A stretch of DNA of 64,000 nucleotides from Cryptomeria japonica (taxonomy: Eukaryota; Streptophyta; Pinopsida; Cupressales; Cupressaceae): the NCBI RefSeq assembly GCF_030272615.1, contig NC_081409.1:206939190-207003189 (forward strand), read 5' to 3'. Positions within the stretch are counted from its first letter, which is position 1; every line of letters begins with the position of its first letter. This document shows positions 12,261-23,367 of this stretch, piece by piece. The position numbers were made by a program, and so were the translations under genes. Under the pieces are notes generated by a model. The model saw nothing but the letters and a program-made list of their open reading frames with translations, did not search any database and was not told where the DNA came from.

Positions 12261-14069
12261 AGGTTCGTGGCTCCATTTGACAATTGTAGCTCACTGTTTA
12301 TGCATAATTACTTCAATTTACATATATTTACCCTAATTTCAACATTAGTAATCAAATCAATTCAATTCAAAGGGAAAGAAGAGGCACATCTAAAACCCAT
12401 GAAATCTTATTAGAATCTAGATCTAACAAGGCTAAATTTATCAAATTCCATATTTCCCTAATGTAAAGGTTACTAAGCAAAAATTAGTGGTTTCTCTACA
12501 TTATTGGGTGAAACCCTAATTTTTCACCCTCTAAAGGTCTAATGCACTATTATTTTGAAACTAAGGAGGCCCCATAACTTACCAAAATCTAGAGTTGGAA
12601 ATTAAATCCAAATTATGTTTGACCTAACTTTCAGTGAACCCAAGAACACAATTGATGTTAAATGAAGTTTCTAAAACTATTTGAGAACTATTTTTCCTAT
12701 TGTAAATTCCAAAGACAATTGTATCTACCACTGAGAATAGCACAACCCTATTAGTTACATTGAGGATTTTAGAAACCTTTTTTTGAAGAAATAGCTTATC
12801 GTTCACATTTCACAAGGATAGATATTTTTTTACAATAGTTTCAAACATGTGATTTGTTCAATTAGAAAATTATCATTATTATCCCATTAAAAAAAGTTGT
12901 GGTGTATGGGTAATAGGCGGTACTCCTAAGAGTACAAATAGATTCCAATTTCTCCTCACTATAATAAGGAAACTCACAAATCCAATGGATATGTGATGAG
13001 GTTTTGATGTAACAGTTATAGAGTACAATTGAAAGTGACTCAAATTTATACATCAATGCAGACAAGTTTCATCAAAACAAATAAATAGGGGACATAAGCA
13101 ACTACTATCAATGATATAAAATGATAGAATTGTTCTAGAATAAAATAAAATATAATAAAAAAATGATTTGGTTGTGTATAGATTGATAAATACAAAACCA
13201 AAACTCATTGAAACCATGGCAAGTGACTTACCATGTAATGCAAGCATAGTATTTTCTTTTTAATGTATGCATCAATCTATGTTGTAGTTGACAACTACCT
13301 CTAATTTTGTGTATTAATGAAATGATGCTGATAATTTTAAGTTCTTGTGTACTTTACACCTATATCATAGTATTTTTTTACCAATATTAAGTAGATTATT
13401 TAATAATAAGGGGTATATTTTGTGGGATTTATAGTATTTGTTTCATTACTACATTTCACAGTCTCACTTATTATAGGACCTCAACATAGTGGCTCATTGT
13501 TTTTTAGCTTGGAGCAAAAATTTGCTATTAAAATATTTTATTTTGATCCATTCTCATTAGAACTTCACTAGGATAAGAACAATACAATTCTTTGTCACAA
13601 AATTATTCTGGAATCATGTTCAATTTGCTTAGTGTTTAGACTTTAGGTTTTCTCAATATTTTGTGTGTGAGGGCTGAAAAAGACCGTTATAGGATGCAGA
13701 TGCATGTTAGTGTGGAGTTGTTTATATGTATAGTTTTTTTATATGTTTAGACTTAGAATTGTCCTTTCCAATATCCAATATCTTATTCAACTCAATGTTA
13801 TTCTGCCTTCTTACTACTATTATCAACCATCAAGCCCGAGGGCATCCTTAATATGCTTAGGAATATTGAAGTGGCTTGTGGTTTATATGCACAAGGATAT
13901 CTTTCCCCATTAGATAGTGCTTATATTTTCTCATTTCTTATCCAAGTGCATGCTTTTTATTCTACTCATACAATTACCTACTGTTTGGGACTACACCCCA
14001 ACTAAGAAATATAAAGCATCACGTGAGAAAAACTATTGGCCCATTATAGATGGTTTTCTTGCACATGGT
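12261..14069. other. AT-rich spacer, nothing recognised
   Basis: Only short chance open frames on either strand. No terminal repeats or conserved motifs. Confidence 0.5.
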
Positions 14070-14074
14070 TTATA
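14070..14074. repeat. Target site duplication TTATA (left)
   Basis: TTATA precedes the element at 14075 and recurs at 21130-21134 after its other end. Confidence 0.88.
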
Positions 14075-16765
14075 TGTTGAATGGTTGAATGGACCAAAAT
14101 ATTGAGAGGGGAGGTGTTGAATCAGTATTCCCACACATATAAAAAATCTATGTATACTTTCACCAGAGAAATTAATCTCCTCAACATGAATCGACAAATG
14201 CAGAATAAGTAAACAACATAACCACAAAATGAACACTGGATTTTAATACATGGAAAACCCAAATGGGAAAAACCACAGAGAGTGTTAAATCTCAAGATAA
14301 TATAACTACTTATTGTTGGCATATGATGATATGATGATAATGTAAATTGTCATTGATGTCAATAAGTACAGGCGAACTAGTATGAAGATTGGAATAAGTT
14401 GTTATTGATGTTCAAGTAGGAGAACCAGTATGACGAGATGTAGTGGACCGGTGTCAGGGTTTCACTAAGTGTGACTACCAGTTGGTAGTCTCAGCTCTAG
14501 GGTTTCCGGTTTGGTAATATAGCTTGTGTGATGCAACCAGTGGCATTCTATGATGAGTTAGCTAAGAGATAAGGATGAGATCGAGATGCCACGTCAGTTT
14601 TGTGCACGTGAAGGATTTCCTTGAGGATCTTGCATGTGAAGATCGATTGCATTAAATGTCTACCTTGGGAATGAACATTCTTCTTAGTGGTATGTGAAGA
14701 GAGCGTGATGGGTTACTGATTTCCATATGTGGTGAAGAATGGACGATGCAGAATGACTTGTGATCTGTTTGAGATTGTTTTATTCTATGCAAAGTGTGTG
14801 AACGGTCAGGATTGGACTGCTTGTAATTGTAAACCTAAAATGTTTAGGGTTTAGGGTTTATGCTACCGACCTAATTGTTGTCTATAAGGTTGATGAGTTT
14901 TCATATTGTAAGAGTTGGCAAATGTTGTGTTTGTATTTGAGTGATGAGATACTTGCCAGACCAGTGAGTGGAAAACTATAGAGTGTGATTGTAGAGTAGA
15001 GGAGCTGAAAAGGATTTGCCTTAGCATGTAGTGTTTTTATTAGATCAAATCTTTATCTGTTATCTTCTAACCATTTCAACAGTAGGAAAATCCTTTTACC
15101 GAGTAGCTTTAACAAGATTATTGCAAATCCTCTAACAAGGTGACTCAAGATCATTGAGTTCATCAAATCCTCTAGCAAGGTTACCTTTAACAAGGTTTCA
15201 ACCTTTAACAAGGTATATAACCATCCCTTAATCGGGTGATCTTTAACAGGATCAGTTCCTAACAGAACCTTATTGTAAAGTCTTTACCTAGATTAGGCTC
15301 CTAACAGAGCGAGCTTCAAAAGAGTTCAAAAACAAGCTTGTGGGTATTCATCCCCACTGTGGTTTTTCCCATTTGGGTTTCCACATGAAAAATCTGTTTG
15401 TCATGAGTTGTGCATTTTTCATGTGATGATTGTGCAATCTTTGTTTAAGTTATTATGCATGCAAAGCTAAAGGTTATGGTATTACTGATACAACACATGC
15501 ATGAGTATGTTGGTGAAGTAGTTATCAAGTGTTGAATGTTATTTGAAGTATTCAATTTTACTGGTTTAGTTGTCTGAAGTCTTACTGTGTTTAACTGGTA
15601 TTGCCATGGTTAAGTTCAATGATGAAGACAATGGGTTAGCATTGTTTTAACTTGGTAAGTTGGGGAGAATTTTTTATATGTACTGATTCAGCCCCCTCTC
15701 AGTATTGATTAGGGTATTTGTTTTCATCATTATTCATCAGTTATATGGTGTCTACAAAAGGGGTGGCTCACTATCGCATGACAAACTGCTTGATTATAAT
15801 GCGACTCACTATTGTAATGCTCATTGCAATAGAAATAAATGAACCAAGGAAAATTACATCTCCAAATTTATGAGTTCAGTTCCAAGATAAGCTCAGATAA
15901 CAACTCATAGAAACTCACAACAGATCCAGTAAGGTATCTCTCTAGCCTATCCACAATTGCTACAACGGATTCAGTAAGGGATTACTGCAACATTGTGTGC
16001 ACTCTGTCAATTCAACTGCTTGCAGTAGATCCAGTTAGGGATTACTGCAACATTTTCTGCACTCCCACTCTTCCACATGCACCTTCACTCTTACACATAC
16101 ATCATACTCTATTGTTCACGTTGCACACTAGTCACATACTACTACTGCTCTCCTTATTCTCATGCCTTGAATACCACTAATCTGTTACTCACACACTTCA
16201 TGCTCTACTATATATCACACATCCACATATCTTTTATATATACCGGTAATCACATAAACTGAGATAATATGTCATCCAAGCACAAATGAATTACATAATA
16301 TTACATTTCTCAGATCAACACGTTACCAAAATATATTTTGATCAAAGCAAATGGTAACCAAGTTGTTCTTCACAAATATTTTAAACTCTTTATTCACACG
16401 CTTCAATTATCGAAGAAAAACAAGGGTCTACTAGACCCAAAGACATAGACCCATAAGCACAAATTCCAAGAATAACAACTCCTCTTCAAGATATAGGTGC
16501 CAAAGATTCTGAGGCATAAATCATAATGCAATATAAACATTCAAGAATACAACAAACACAACTGATATTATAACTTAATACAAACAATGATAAGCAAAAC
16601 ACAAGATTCTAGAGAAGAGGATCTTTCAAAAAATACTCTTATGGATTATACATACCTAGCTACCTAGTATCTGTTCAATATCATTGCTCTGGTCAATATG
16701 CTACATTTGGTCTTAACTGGATCACCGGGTTTGATATCAATGACAACATTCACACAAATATAACT
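14075..16765 (-). repeat. 3' LTR of the 14-21 kb element, split by a nested insertion
   Basis: 14075-14313 and about 15745-16765 align with 19899-21129. Removing the nested element and its duplication leaves about 1.26 kb. It contains a roughly 60-bp imperfect repeat around (CA)GTAAGGGATTACTGCAA (15968-16060), also seen in the other LTR. Its terminal dinucleotide at 16764-16765 is mutated. Confidence 0.88.
14314..15739 (+). mobile_element. Nested 1.43-kb solo LTR
   Basis: Starts TGTTGGCATATG, ends ATTCATCA, and is flanked by CTTAT (14309-14313) and GTTAT (15740-15744), a near-perfect 5-bp duplication. It interrupts an LTR whose uninterrupted homologue is at 19899-21129, so both borders are defined by comparison. 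It shares with the other local LTRs a CATTGATGTCAA word near the start, a TTTTTCCCATTTGGG block and a CCCCCTCTCAGTATT block near the end. No internal region is present. A short TTTAGGGTTTAGGGTTTA stretch (about 14846-14863) lies inside. Confidence 0.82.
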
Positions 16766-16775
16766 CTCCTTCTTT
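16766..16775 (-). promoter_or_regulatory. Polypurine tract (minus strand)
   Basis: Reads AAAGAAGGAG on the minus strand, directly before the 3' LTR start. Confidence 0.7.
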
Positions 16776-17038
16776 ATCATTGATGTCAAAACATCTCAAA
16801 AAGAATAATCTCAAAAACATGCCTGCATGAATATGTCCTTATAACTCCCCCTTACTCATATCACGCATATACCTCCATTTAGCTTTATCATTTTCCTTTA
16901 CCTTCCTCCCTTTCCTTTACCTTTCTCCCCCTTTGACATCAAGGATAAATTGCACCTTCAATCAACAAATAAAAAGAATATCAAAATTATATATTAACCA
17001 AAAATATTTCTCAATTGCTCTTCTTCTAAAAAATCTGC

Positions 17039-18552
17039 TTATATTTCTCCTTGAGCTCTAAGGAGAACCTTCCAGGAATACACAACCAGTTTGATACTTA
17101 CTGATAAAATTTTAGGTTCAACTAATAAATCTATGGCATTAGTTAAACTATCTGGAATGGACAGATTTTTCTCATACTCAATTGCATCACTAAGCAATGT
17201 TGAGGAGTGTTCCAGTTTAGCCACAACAATTTCCTTAACTCTCCAAAAAATTCTCACATAATCTTTCTTCTGCCTTTGCAAGGATAATAACTCAGACTAC
17301 AAGGAATTTACCTTCTTCCTTTGATCACCATCTTTATTACTCAGAAAATCAAATGGCTTACCAATATATTTCCACTCTTCCTCAATAGATTCAACTTTTT
17401 CTTTGAAATTCATCATAGTTGTCGGTCATTGGAGACAATACCTGTACACTTTGTTGGCACTATTGATATAGTCCTTCATTTCATTCATGCATTATGAAAA
17501 AGTCCTCTTAGCATCATCGTATTTCTTCGTCATATTTTGCACATCATCTGCTTCTGCCTCTAAAACATTTTTTTATTGCTCTGCAAGCTCCAACTCTTCT
17601 TCAACCAATGGAGATTCCAGATCATCTAACTCAATTACATCTTCTTGTTTCAATTCTTTCATCTCCTTCTCAAGTTTCAAAGAACTAGAAAACATAGTAT
17701 CCTTTAGCTTCCTCTTTCTGGAGGCCATACTCTCCTTAGTAGAATCGGTAGTAGGGGGTACCGGATTGATACACCAAACCTCTTGAAATGTCTTAAAATA
17801 ATCATCACATGCTTCAACTCTCTTCTCCAAATCATTTAGATATCAAAAAATATGTCTTGCAATCGAGACTTGAGACTCCCACAACATAATTTCCTTCGTT
17901 GGTAAAGATCCTAGAAATACATTGCCAAACATACAAGCAACAATCCAAACCAAAAGGGGTAACCTTGATCTTTTGTTATTTTGATGTTTTCTAATAGCTG
18001 ATTCTTCAACAATTCACATCAAAAATTGCATCTTCCATAGAAAGCATATGCACAACATACACAATAATGGCTGAGGTAGAACCTCTCCTATTTTTGAATA
18101 AATTTTTATAAGAGATACAATACACAACACACCTCACCATGGGGTTGATGATTTTTTCAATCAATAGCGCTCTCTAATCTCCCATTACTCCGGTTAGGGT
18201 TTCATCTTCCTTGTTCTTTATAGTCTTCTTAACTAGTACATTCCCTTTGTCACATAGACTAATATCGGTGGAAATAATGTCCTTAGAAATCGGATAGGCT
18301 TTATCCAATATGATGCAATCATTCTGTACTTGACTTAGGATGCTTGATCAAATCTTCATTATCAAACCAAGGGAATTCACTCCACAAATCCAATCCTTCA
18401 TGACATAACTCCTTGACCTTTTGAAAATATACTTCACTTAAACCACTTTCCATCTTTCTGATCTTTTTAGTATCAAATTCATCTAGTCATACCTTTTCCA
18501 AAGTTTGAAAATATTTGATACTTGATTCTCCAATGATCATCTTCAATTCCAT
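17039..18552 (-). pseudogene. Family X ORF of unknown function (decayed)
   Basis: Function unknown. Translating the minus strand across stops and shifts gives a protein-like stretch that lines up with the ORF at 42875-44326. Shared are GLDxWSxFPxF, DCxxLDxxYxISK, a VPV/VLV-KxxIKxxE-LTGV-DxR block and an ISYK--NRxGS block, in the same order. The C-terminal part (17573-17830 and 17039-17281, same frame) is charged, Glu/Lys-rich and probably coiled coil. It lies downstream of the gag-like ORF on the same strand. It is not an RT, protease or integrase. The start is uncertain: ATG 18552 is the first one before recognisable homology. Confidence 0.6.
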
Positions 18553-18789
18553 GATGTGAACTCTTTCTTTGCTTCTCTACTCTTCAACTATTGCTCCACT
18601 CCTTAAACCTTGCCAATTACTTCTAGGGTTTTACCACCAAAAAGTGTCTTGTCAATGACATCGACATATTCATTGAATTACCACACTACATATTTACCAC
18701 AGTTATGTCGGACCCATGGCATGAACTACTTCAAAAATGGGGGATGAAAGATTTTCCTTGATAGCTCCCCTTAAGCCAAAACAAAAAGC

Positions 18790-19829
18790 TCAGTTATTAG
18801 AGGAAGAGGTTCCTACACTAGATTTTGCTATATCAAGATTGATTTCATTGTTTACCTCCTCCTTTCTCCATATCATGACTTCCTTTTTCTTTGGTTCACT
18901 AGACTTGACCATTTTATTCTCCATACCAACCTCATTTTTGCACTTGTTTGCATAATGTCTGGATTGCTTGCACTTATAACATTTGATGTTCCTCTGCACT
19001 GAATTTGTTGAATGTGTTTTAAATATGCAATGATTATCTTTGTGACCATAACCATTGCATAGATGAAAACATCCATGAAAGTTATTATTCATCCTATTCA
19101 TTCCAAACGGATAATGATTTTGAATCACCACAAGATTTCTACAGTAATTTGCTTTATGACCAAACTTCTTGCAATTGTAACATTGAATGCTTCTACAATC
19201 TATAGCCTTATGACCAAACTTATTGCATTGAAAACAATAACCATTAAATGATGGATACCTTCATGCATTTGGTTGATGAATAGGTGGTCTTCTTGTAGTA
19301 GATCTCTAATTCTAGGTTTTGCTTGCATCTTCAGGTTTCTTCTCTACTTCTACCTTAACTTCCTTGACTTTATTTTTATCATTTTGATTTGAACATTCAC
19401 CGGTTTGAAATCCTTGTCTAGTCTTGTCTACATGATTTTTCTGCATGTTAATCAAATCTACTAGTAGTTTTCTACTTTCAAGAACTTTTCTTTCTGTCTT
19501 CAGCTTCTTCACTTCTTGTTCCAGCTTCTCACATTCTTCAGTCTTTAGATTAATTGAATCTTTTAGGGTTTCTTCCATCTCGTTCTTCTCCTCAATTTTC
19601 AACATCAAATCTTTAACAATCTCTTTCACCTACTTTAATTGCTTATTACTTTCTTGTGTCTCAACTTGAACTTCTGGATTTGTTCTCTTAGCTTTTGCAC
19701 ACATTCATTCGCTATCTTCACATTTTCTTTCAATTTTTCATTCTCTGATTCCACACTTTCCAGATCTTCAAGAGTCGCCTTCAAATCTTCATCTAGATGA
19801 TATTCTTCTATCATACTTATTGGTGCCAT
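18790..19829 (-). pseudogene. gag-like ORF with coiled coil and four zinc knuckles
   Basis: Probably a nucleocapsid-like RNA-binding structural protein of the element. The start ATG at 19829 (MAPISMIEEYHLDED) is about 55 nt after the primer site, as expected of gag. Residues 1 to about 175 are Glu/Lys-rich coiled coil. Then come four zinc knuckles (18940-19236): three of form CX2CX4HX4C, and a third-in-order variant with CX3C spacing. A frameshift lies near 19690, and in-frame stops follow at about 19630 and 19312. No capsid domain of the usual copia type was recognised. Confidence 0.75.
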
Positions 19830-19883
19830 TTTTCAACTAACAAGGATCTCCCTCAAGCGGTTAAGCTAGCTAACAAGTGAACA

Positions 19884-19897
19884 AGCTTTGATACCAA
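19884..19897 (-). promoter_or_regulatory. Primer-binding site, tRNA-Met type (minus strand)
   Basis: The minus strand reads TTGGTATCAAAGCT, one base inside the 5' LTR end. The same arrangement (CAACA, A, TTGGTATCA) occurs at 42486-42500. Confidence 0.85.
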
Positions 19898-19898
19898 T

Positions 19899-21129
19899 TG
19901 TTGAATGGTTGAATGGACTAGAATACTGAGGGGGGGGGGTGTGAATTAGTAATACCACACTTATAGAACTTTTACAGATATTTTAACCTTAGCAACTAAT
20001 CTGAATCAACAAATGCAAAATAAGTAAACATAACCATAAAATGGACACCGGATTTTTATACGTCAAAAACCCAAATGGGAAAAACCATGGAGAGGGTTAA
20101 CTCTGAAGATAATATAACTAGCTATATGGTTTTTACAAAATGGGTGGCTCATTTTCGAATGGCTCACTGCCTGATTACAATGCGGCTCACTATCAGAATG
20201 CTCAGTGCAATAGAAATAAATGAACTGAAGAAAATTGCATCTCCAAATGCATGAGGCCAATTCCAAAATAAGCTCAGATAACAACTCACAACAACTTATA
20301 GTAGATCCAGTAAGGGATCTCTCCAACCTATCCACAAGTGCTTGCAGAAGATTTAGTAAGGGATTACTACAATACTGTCTACACTTTGTCACTGCATGCA
20401 GTAGATCTGGTGAGGGATTACTGCAATGTTGTTTGCACTCACACTCTTCCACATACACCTTCGCTCTAACACATACATCATACTCTATTGTTCACACTAG
20501 ACACTACTCTCATACTGCTACTTCTCTCCTTACTCTCATACCTTGCATACCACTAATCTGTCACTCACACACTTCATACTCTGCTATATATCATGCATCT
20601 ACATATCTTCTATATATATTGGTAAGCACATACATCGAGATAATATGTTGGCCAAGCACAAATGAATTACATAATAATACATTTCTTGGATCAATACATT
20701 ACCAAAATATGTTTTGATCAAATCAAAGCATAACCAAGTTGGCCTTCACAAACATTTTACATGCTTCAATTATCAGAGAAAAACAAGGGTCTACCAGACC
20801 CAAGGATATGGACCCATAAGCACAAATTTGAAGCATAACTCCTCCTATCTTCAAGATACATGTGCCAAAGATTTTGGGGCATAAATCATAATGCAGTATA
20901 AACATTTGGAAATACAATAGACACAATTAATACCATAACTTGATACAAACCATGACAAACAAAACACGAGATTCCAAAGAAGAGGATCTCTTCAAAAAAT
21001 ACTCTTGTAGATTATACATACCTAGCTGCTCAATATATGTTCAATATCACTGCTCTACTCAATATTCTACATCCAGTCTAATTGGGTTCACCAGGTTTGA
21101 CATCAATGATAATATGCACAAATCTAACA
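19899..21129 (-). repeat. 5' LTR of the 14-21 kb element
   Basis: 1231 bp. On the minus strand it starts TGTTAGATTTGTG and ends CATTCAACA. It is homologous to 14075-16765 but well diverged. The short TTATA duplication follows at 21130-21134. Confidence 0.9.
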
Positions 21130-21134
21130 TTATA

Positions 21135-21953
21135 TCTATTATTTTGCAATACCTTTCAACAACCTAGTATAGTGACATGCCTACAAATACTTGCACATGG
21201 GCTAGAGCTAAGTGTAGATGAGAAATATCGACTTCCAATGCTATATTTTTGCTTCAACTGATCTTGGACAACAAACTTATTCTGTAACCTTTGCCTATAT
21301 ACAAGACCCTCTAATCCAACATTGTTACAAATCTCCAAATTTGAAAAATGGCAAGGAATCTAGTTGTATCATAGCTCTTGTTTAATTTCATTTTTAGGGT
21401 TTTTATCTAATAAATAAATTCTATTATCTTCATACTCATTCAAAGTATTGTCTTGCACTATCTCTTCAACATATGCACTTCAAATGATAGTATAAAAAAG
21501 TATGTGTACTATTTTATATGCATAAAAAATGATAATTCTTCCTTCTAAGAGTCAACGATTGTTTCTAATGCTAAGGAAATGGAGAGGTTACAAATCAAAG
21601 ATTTCTAGACCCTAAGCATTGATGTTTTTATAGTTTCAAATTATGAACCTCTAATTTCAGCATGACGTTGAACGTCTCAATAAAATTTTGGTTTACCTAA
21701 TTCTTTGCATATCTTCTTAAACATGATGCTGATATTTATGCAAAGATCTACTAGTATATTCCTAAACCTTTTACTTTGAACGTGTAGTTCAATCATAATA
21801 TATTTCTCCTATTTTCTTTAAGTTTTTACCAAACTTCTAATATGAAGCCTCAAATTGTTGGTTTTATTTTTATTCTAACATTTTGAAAACTATTTTAAAT
21901 ATTTGAATGTGTTTTATTATTTTACAAGATTAGATAGGTTCTTTAATAATTAA
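21135..21953. other. AT-rich spacer between two retroelements
   Basis: No coding sequence or repeat structure recognised. It ends in CTACC, the target duplication of the next element. Confidence 0.5.
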
Positions 21954-21958
21954 CTACC

Positions 21959-23347
21959 TGTAGTCACATAAATCTGTCCAGCTTAATTAAATAAATATTT
22001 GCTATTTATTTGATTAAAAATCCACTAGCCATCAGTTAATTAAATTAATATTTAATTAATTCATCTCCAAACATTCTTCTATTAATTAAATAAATTATTC
22101 AATATATTTTAATTAATTCATTAAAATCAAATTCCATTCAATTAAATAAATAAAATCTATTTATTTAATTAAAATCCCCTATTCCTCTTTTAAATAAATT
22201 AACATTTATTTAAATCATTTTAAAACCCCCCCCCCACTTGCATTTTCCTACAAATGCAACTTGCACACATTTATTGAAATAAATGAATTTTTATTTTAAT
22301 AAAATACTATTTTCCCTCACCCACCAAATCCACTTGCAAAATCTAATCCCCTTCTAGATTCTTCTAACCCCTTCCTAATTAGCCTAATCCATCCCCTAAT
22401 TATTGTCACATTCCTAAGCAAAATGGAGTCACTTCCCAAAGACTCAAAAGTCTTTGAAAAGCATTTAATGCTTTGTGTGTTCAACAAATTAACCCCAAAG
22501 TCTTCCAAGACCACTAATGGCTCTTACATGACCATTTATGGCTCTTACATAACCATTTATGGTTATTTCAAATTTGTCTCCCCAAACATTTATTGTTTTG
22601 ACCATATTCATCCATTTCACATCTGCACAAGAGTTTATCCATTGGATAAAATCTTTATTCTTTGAATAAAGAGTTTATTCATTCAACCAACCTTGACTTT
22701 AACTCCCAAGGTCATATCAAACATTTAATGCTTATTCCCTCTCCTCTCAACCTATCTCATATTGACACTTGTCATCTTGGGATTGGGTTGAAAGCTCTCA
22801 CATGGATTTGAAATCATTCAATCTTGACCCTTGTTGAGATTACTCAATCTCAACCATCCATTGCTTCATTTTTCCTATAAATAGAGCCCATTTCTTCATA
22901 ATCCAGATCCTGGAAACTTGTATGCACTTAAGCTATAGGCATTTTAAGAGAGCATTTTAGCATAATTAACTAATATCTTGTCATTTTGGATAAAATCAAT
23001 CATTTTAGCATCAATAAGCTTAGTATTAGCTTTTCATTTCACATTTGGAGCACAATACTACAATCTCAATCCTCCATAAGCATCCATAGTGCAAAAAGCT
23101 GCTGAGAGCTACACTATTTTGGAACTTGGAGAGGAGAGGAACAAGGGAGAAGAATCTAAGAGCATGTTAGGAGGTATTTGGAGATGCCTCATCATATTTG
23201 CTTCCTTAATTAAATATGCTTTCATGTTTTTAGTGTCTCTCTTGATATGCCTTTTTAGATTAGTTTTTGATTGACTAACACTAATGATTTTCTGGTTTCT
23301 TGTGTTGTTTGTCATTTGCTAACCTTGTGCCATTTAGGAGGGCATCA
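21959..23347 (+). repeat. 5' LTR of gypsy element
   Basis: 1389 bp, TG...CA. AT-rich start made of AATTAAATAAATA words. TATA box TATAAATA at 22876-22883. Identical organisation to 35565-36952. Short open frames repeated in both LTRs are not genes. Confidence 0.97.
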
Positions 23348-23349
23348 TT

Positions 23350-23367
23350 TGGTGAACCCGACGTGAA
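23350..23367 (+). promoter_or_regulatory. Primer-binding-site candidate of gypsy element
   Basis: TGGTGAACCCGACGTGAA begins two bases after the LTR. TGG complements a tRNA CCA end, but I could not name the tRNA. Confidence 0.7.

Larger units (their letters stand above)
14075..21129 (-). mobile_element. Old non-autonomous LTR retrotransposon with gag-like and family X ORFs
   Basis: Read on the minus strand: 5' LTR 19899-21129, primer site 19884-19897, gag-like ORF, unknown ORF (family X), polypurine tract 16766-16775, 3' LTR 14075-16765. The 3' LTR is interrupted by a solo LTR at 14314-15739. Target duplication TTATA. The internal region is only about 3.1 kb, and no protease, RT, RNase H or integrase is visible, so it must have depended on another element; it resembles the TR-GAG/LARD class. 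The primer site TGGTATCAAAGC is copia-like. The two LTRs differ by many substitutions and small indels, so this is the oldest insertion that can be dated here. Confidence 0.9.

Noticed and set aside
14846-14863. Telomere-like TTTAGGGTTTAGGGTTTA
   Set aside because: Only about 2.5 units inside a solo LTR; too short to be an interstitial telomere.
15960-16080. Possible CRISPR-like spaced repeats (also 20300-20440)
   Set aside because: Few degenerate copies with related spacers inside LTRs of a eukaryotic element; simple LTR-internal repeats.
22423-22665. 80-codon and 61-codon frames repeated at 36028-36270 and 36694-36879
   Set aside because: Inside both gypsy LTRs; no protein-like conservation beyond LTR identity.
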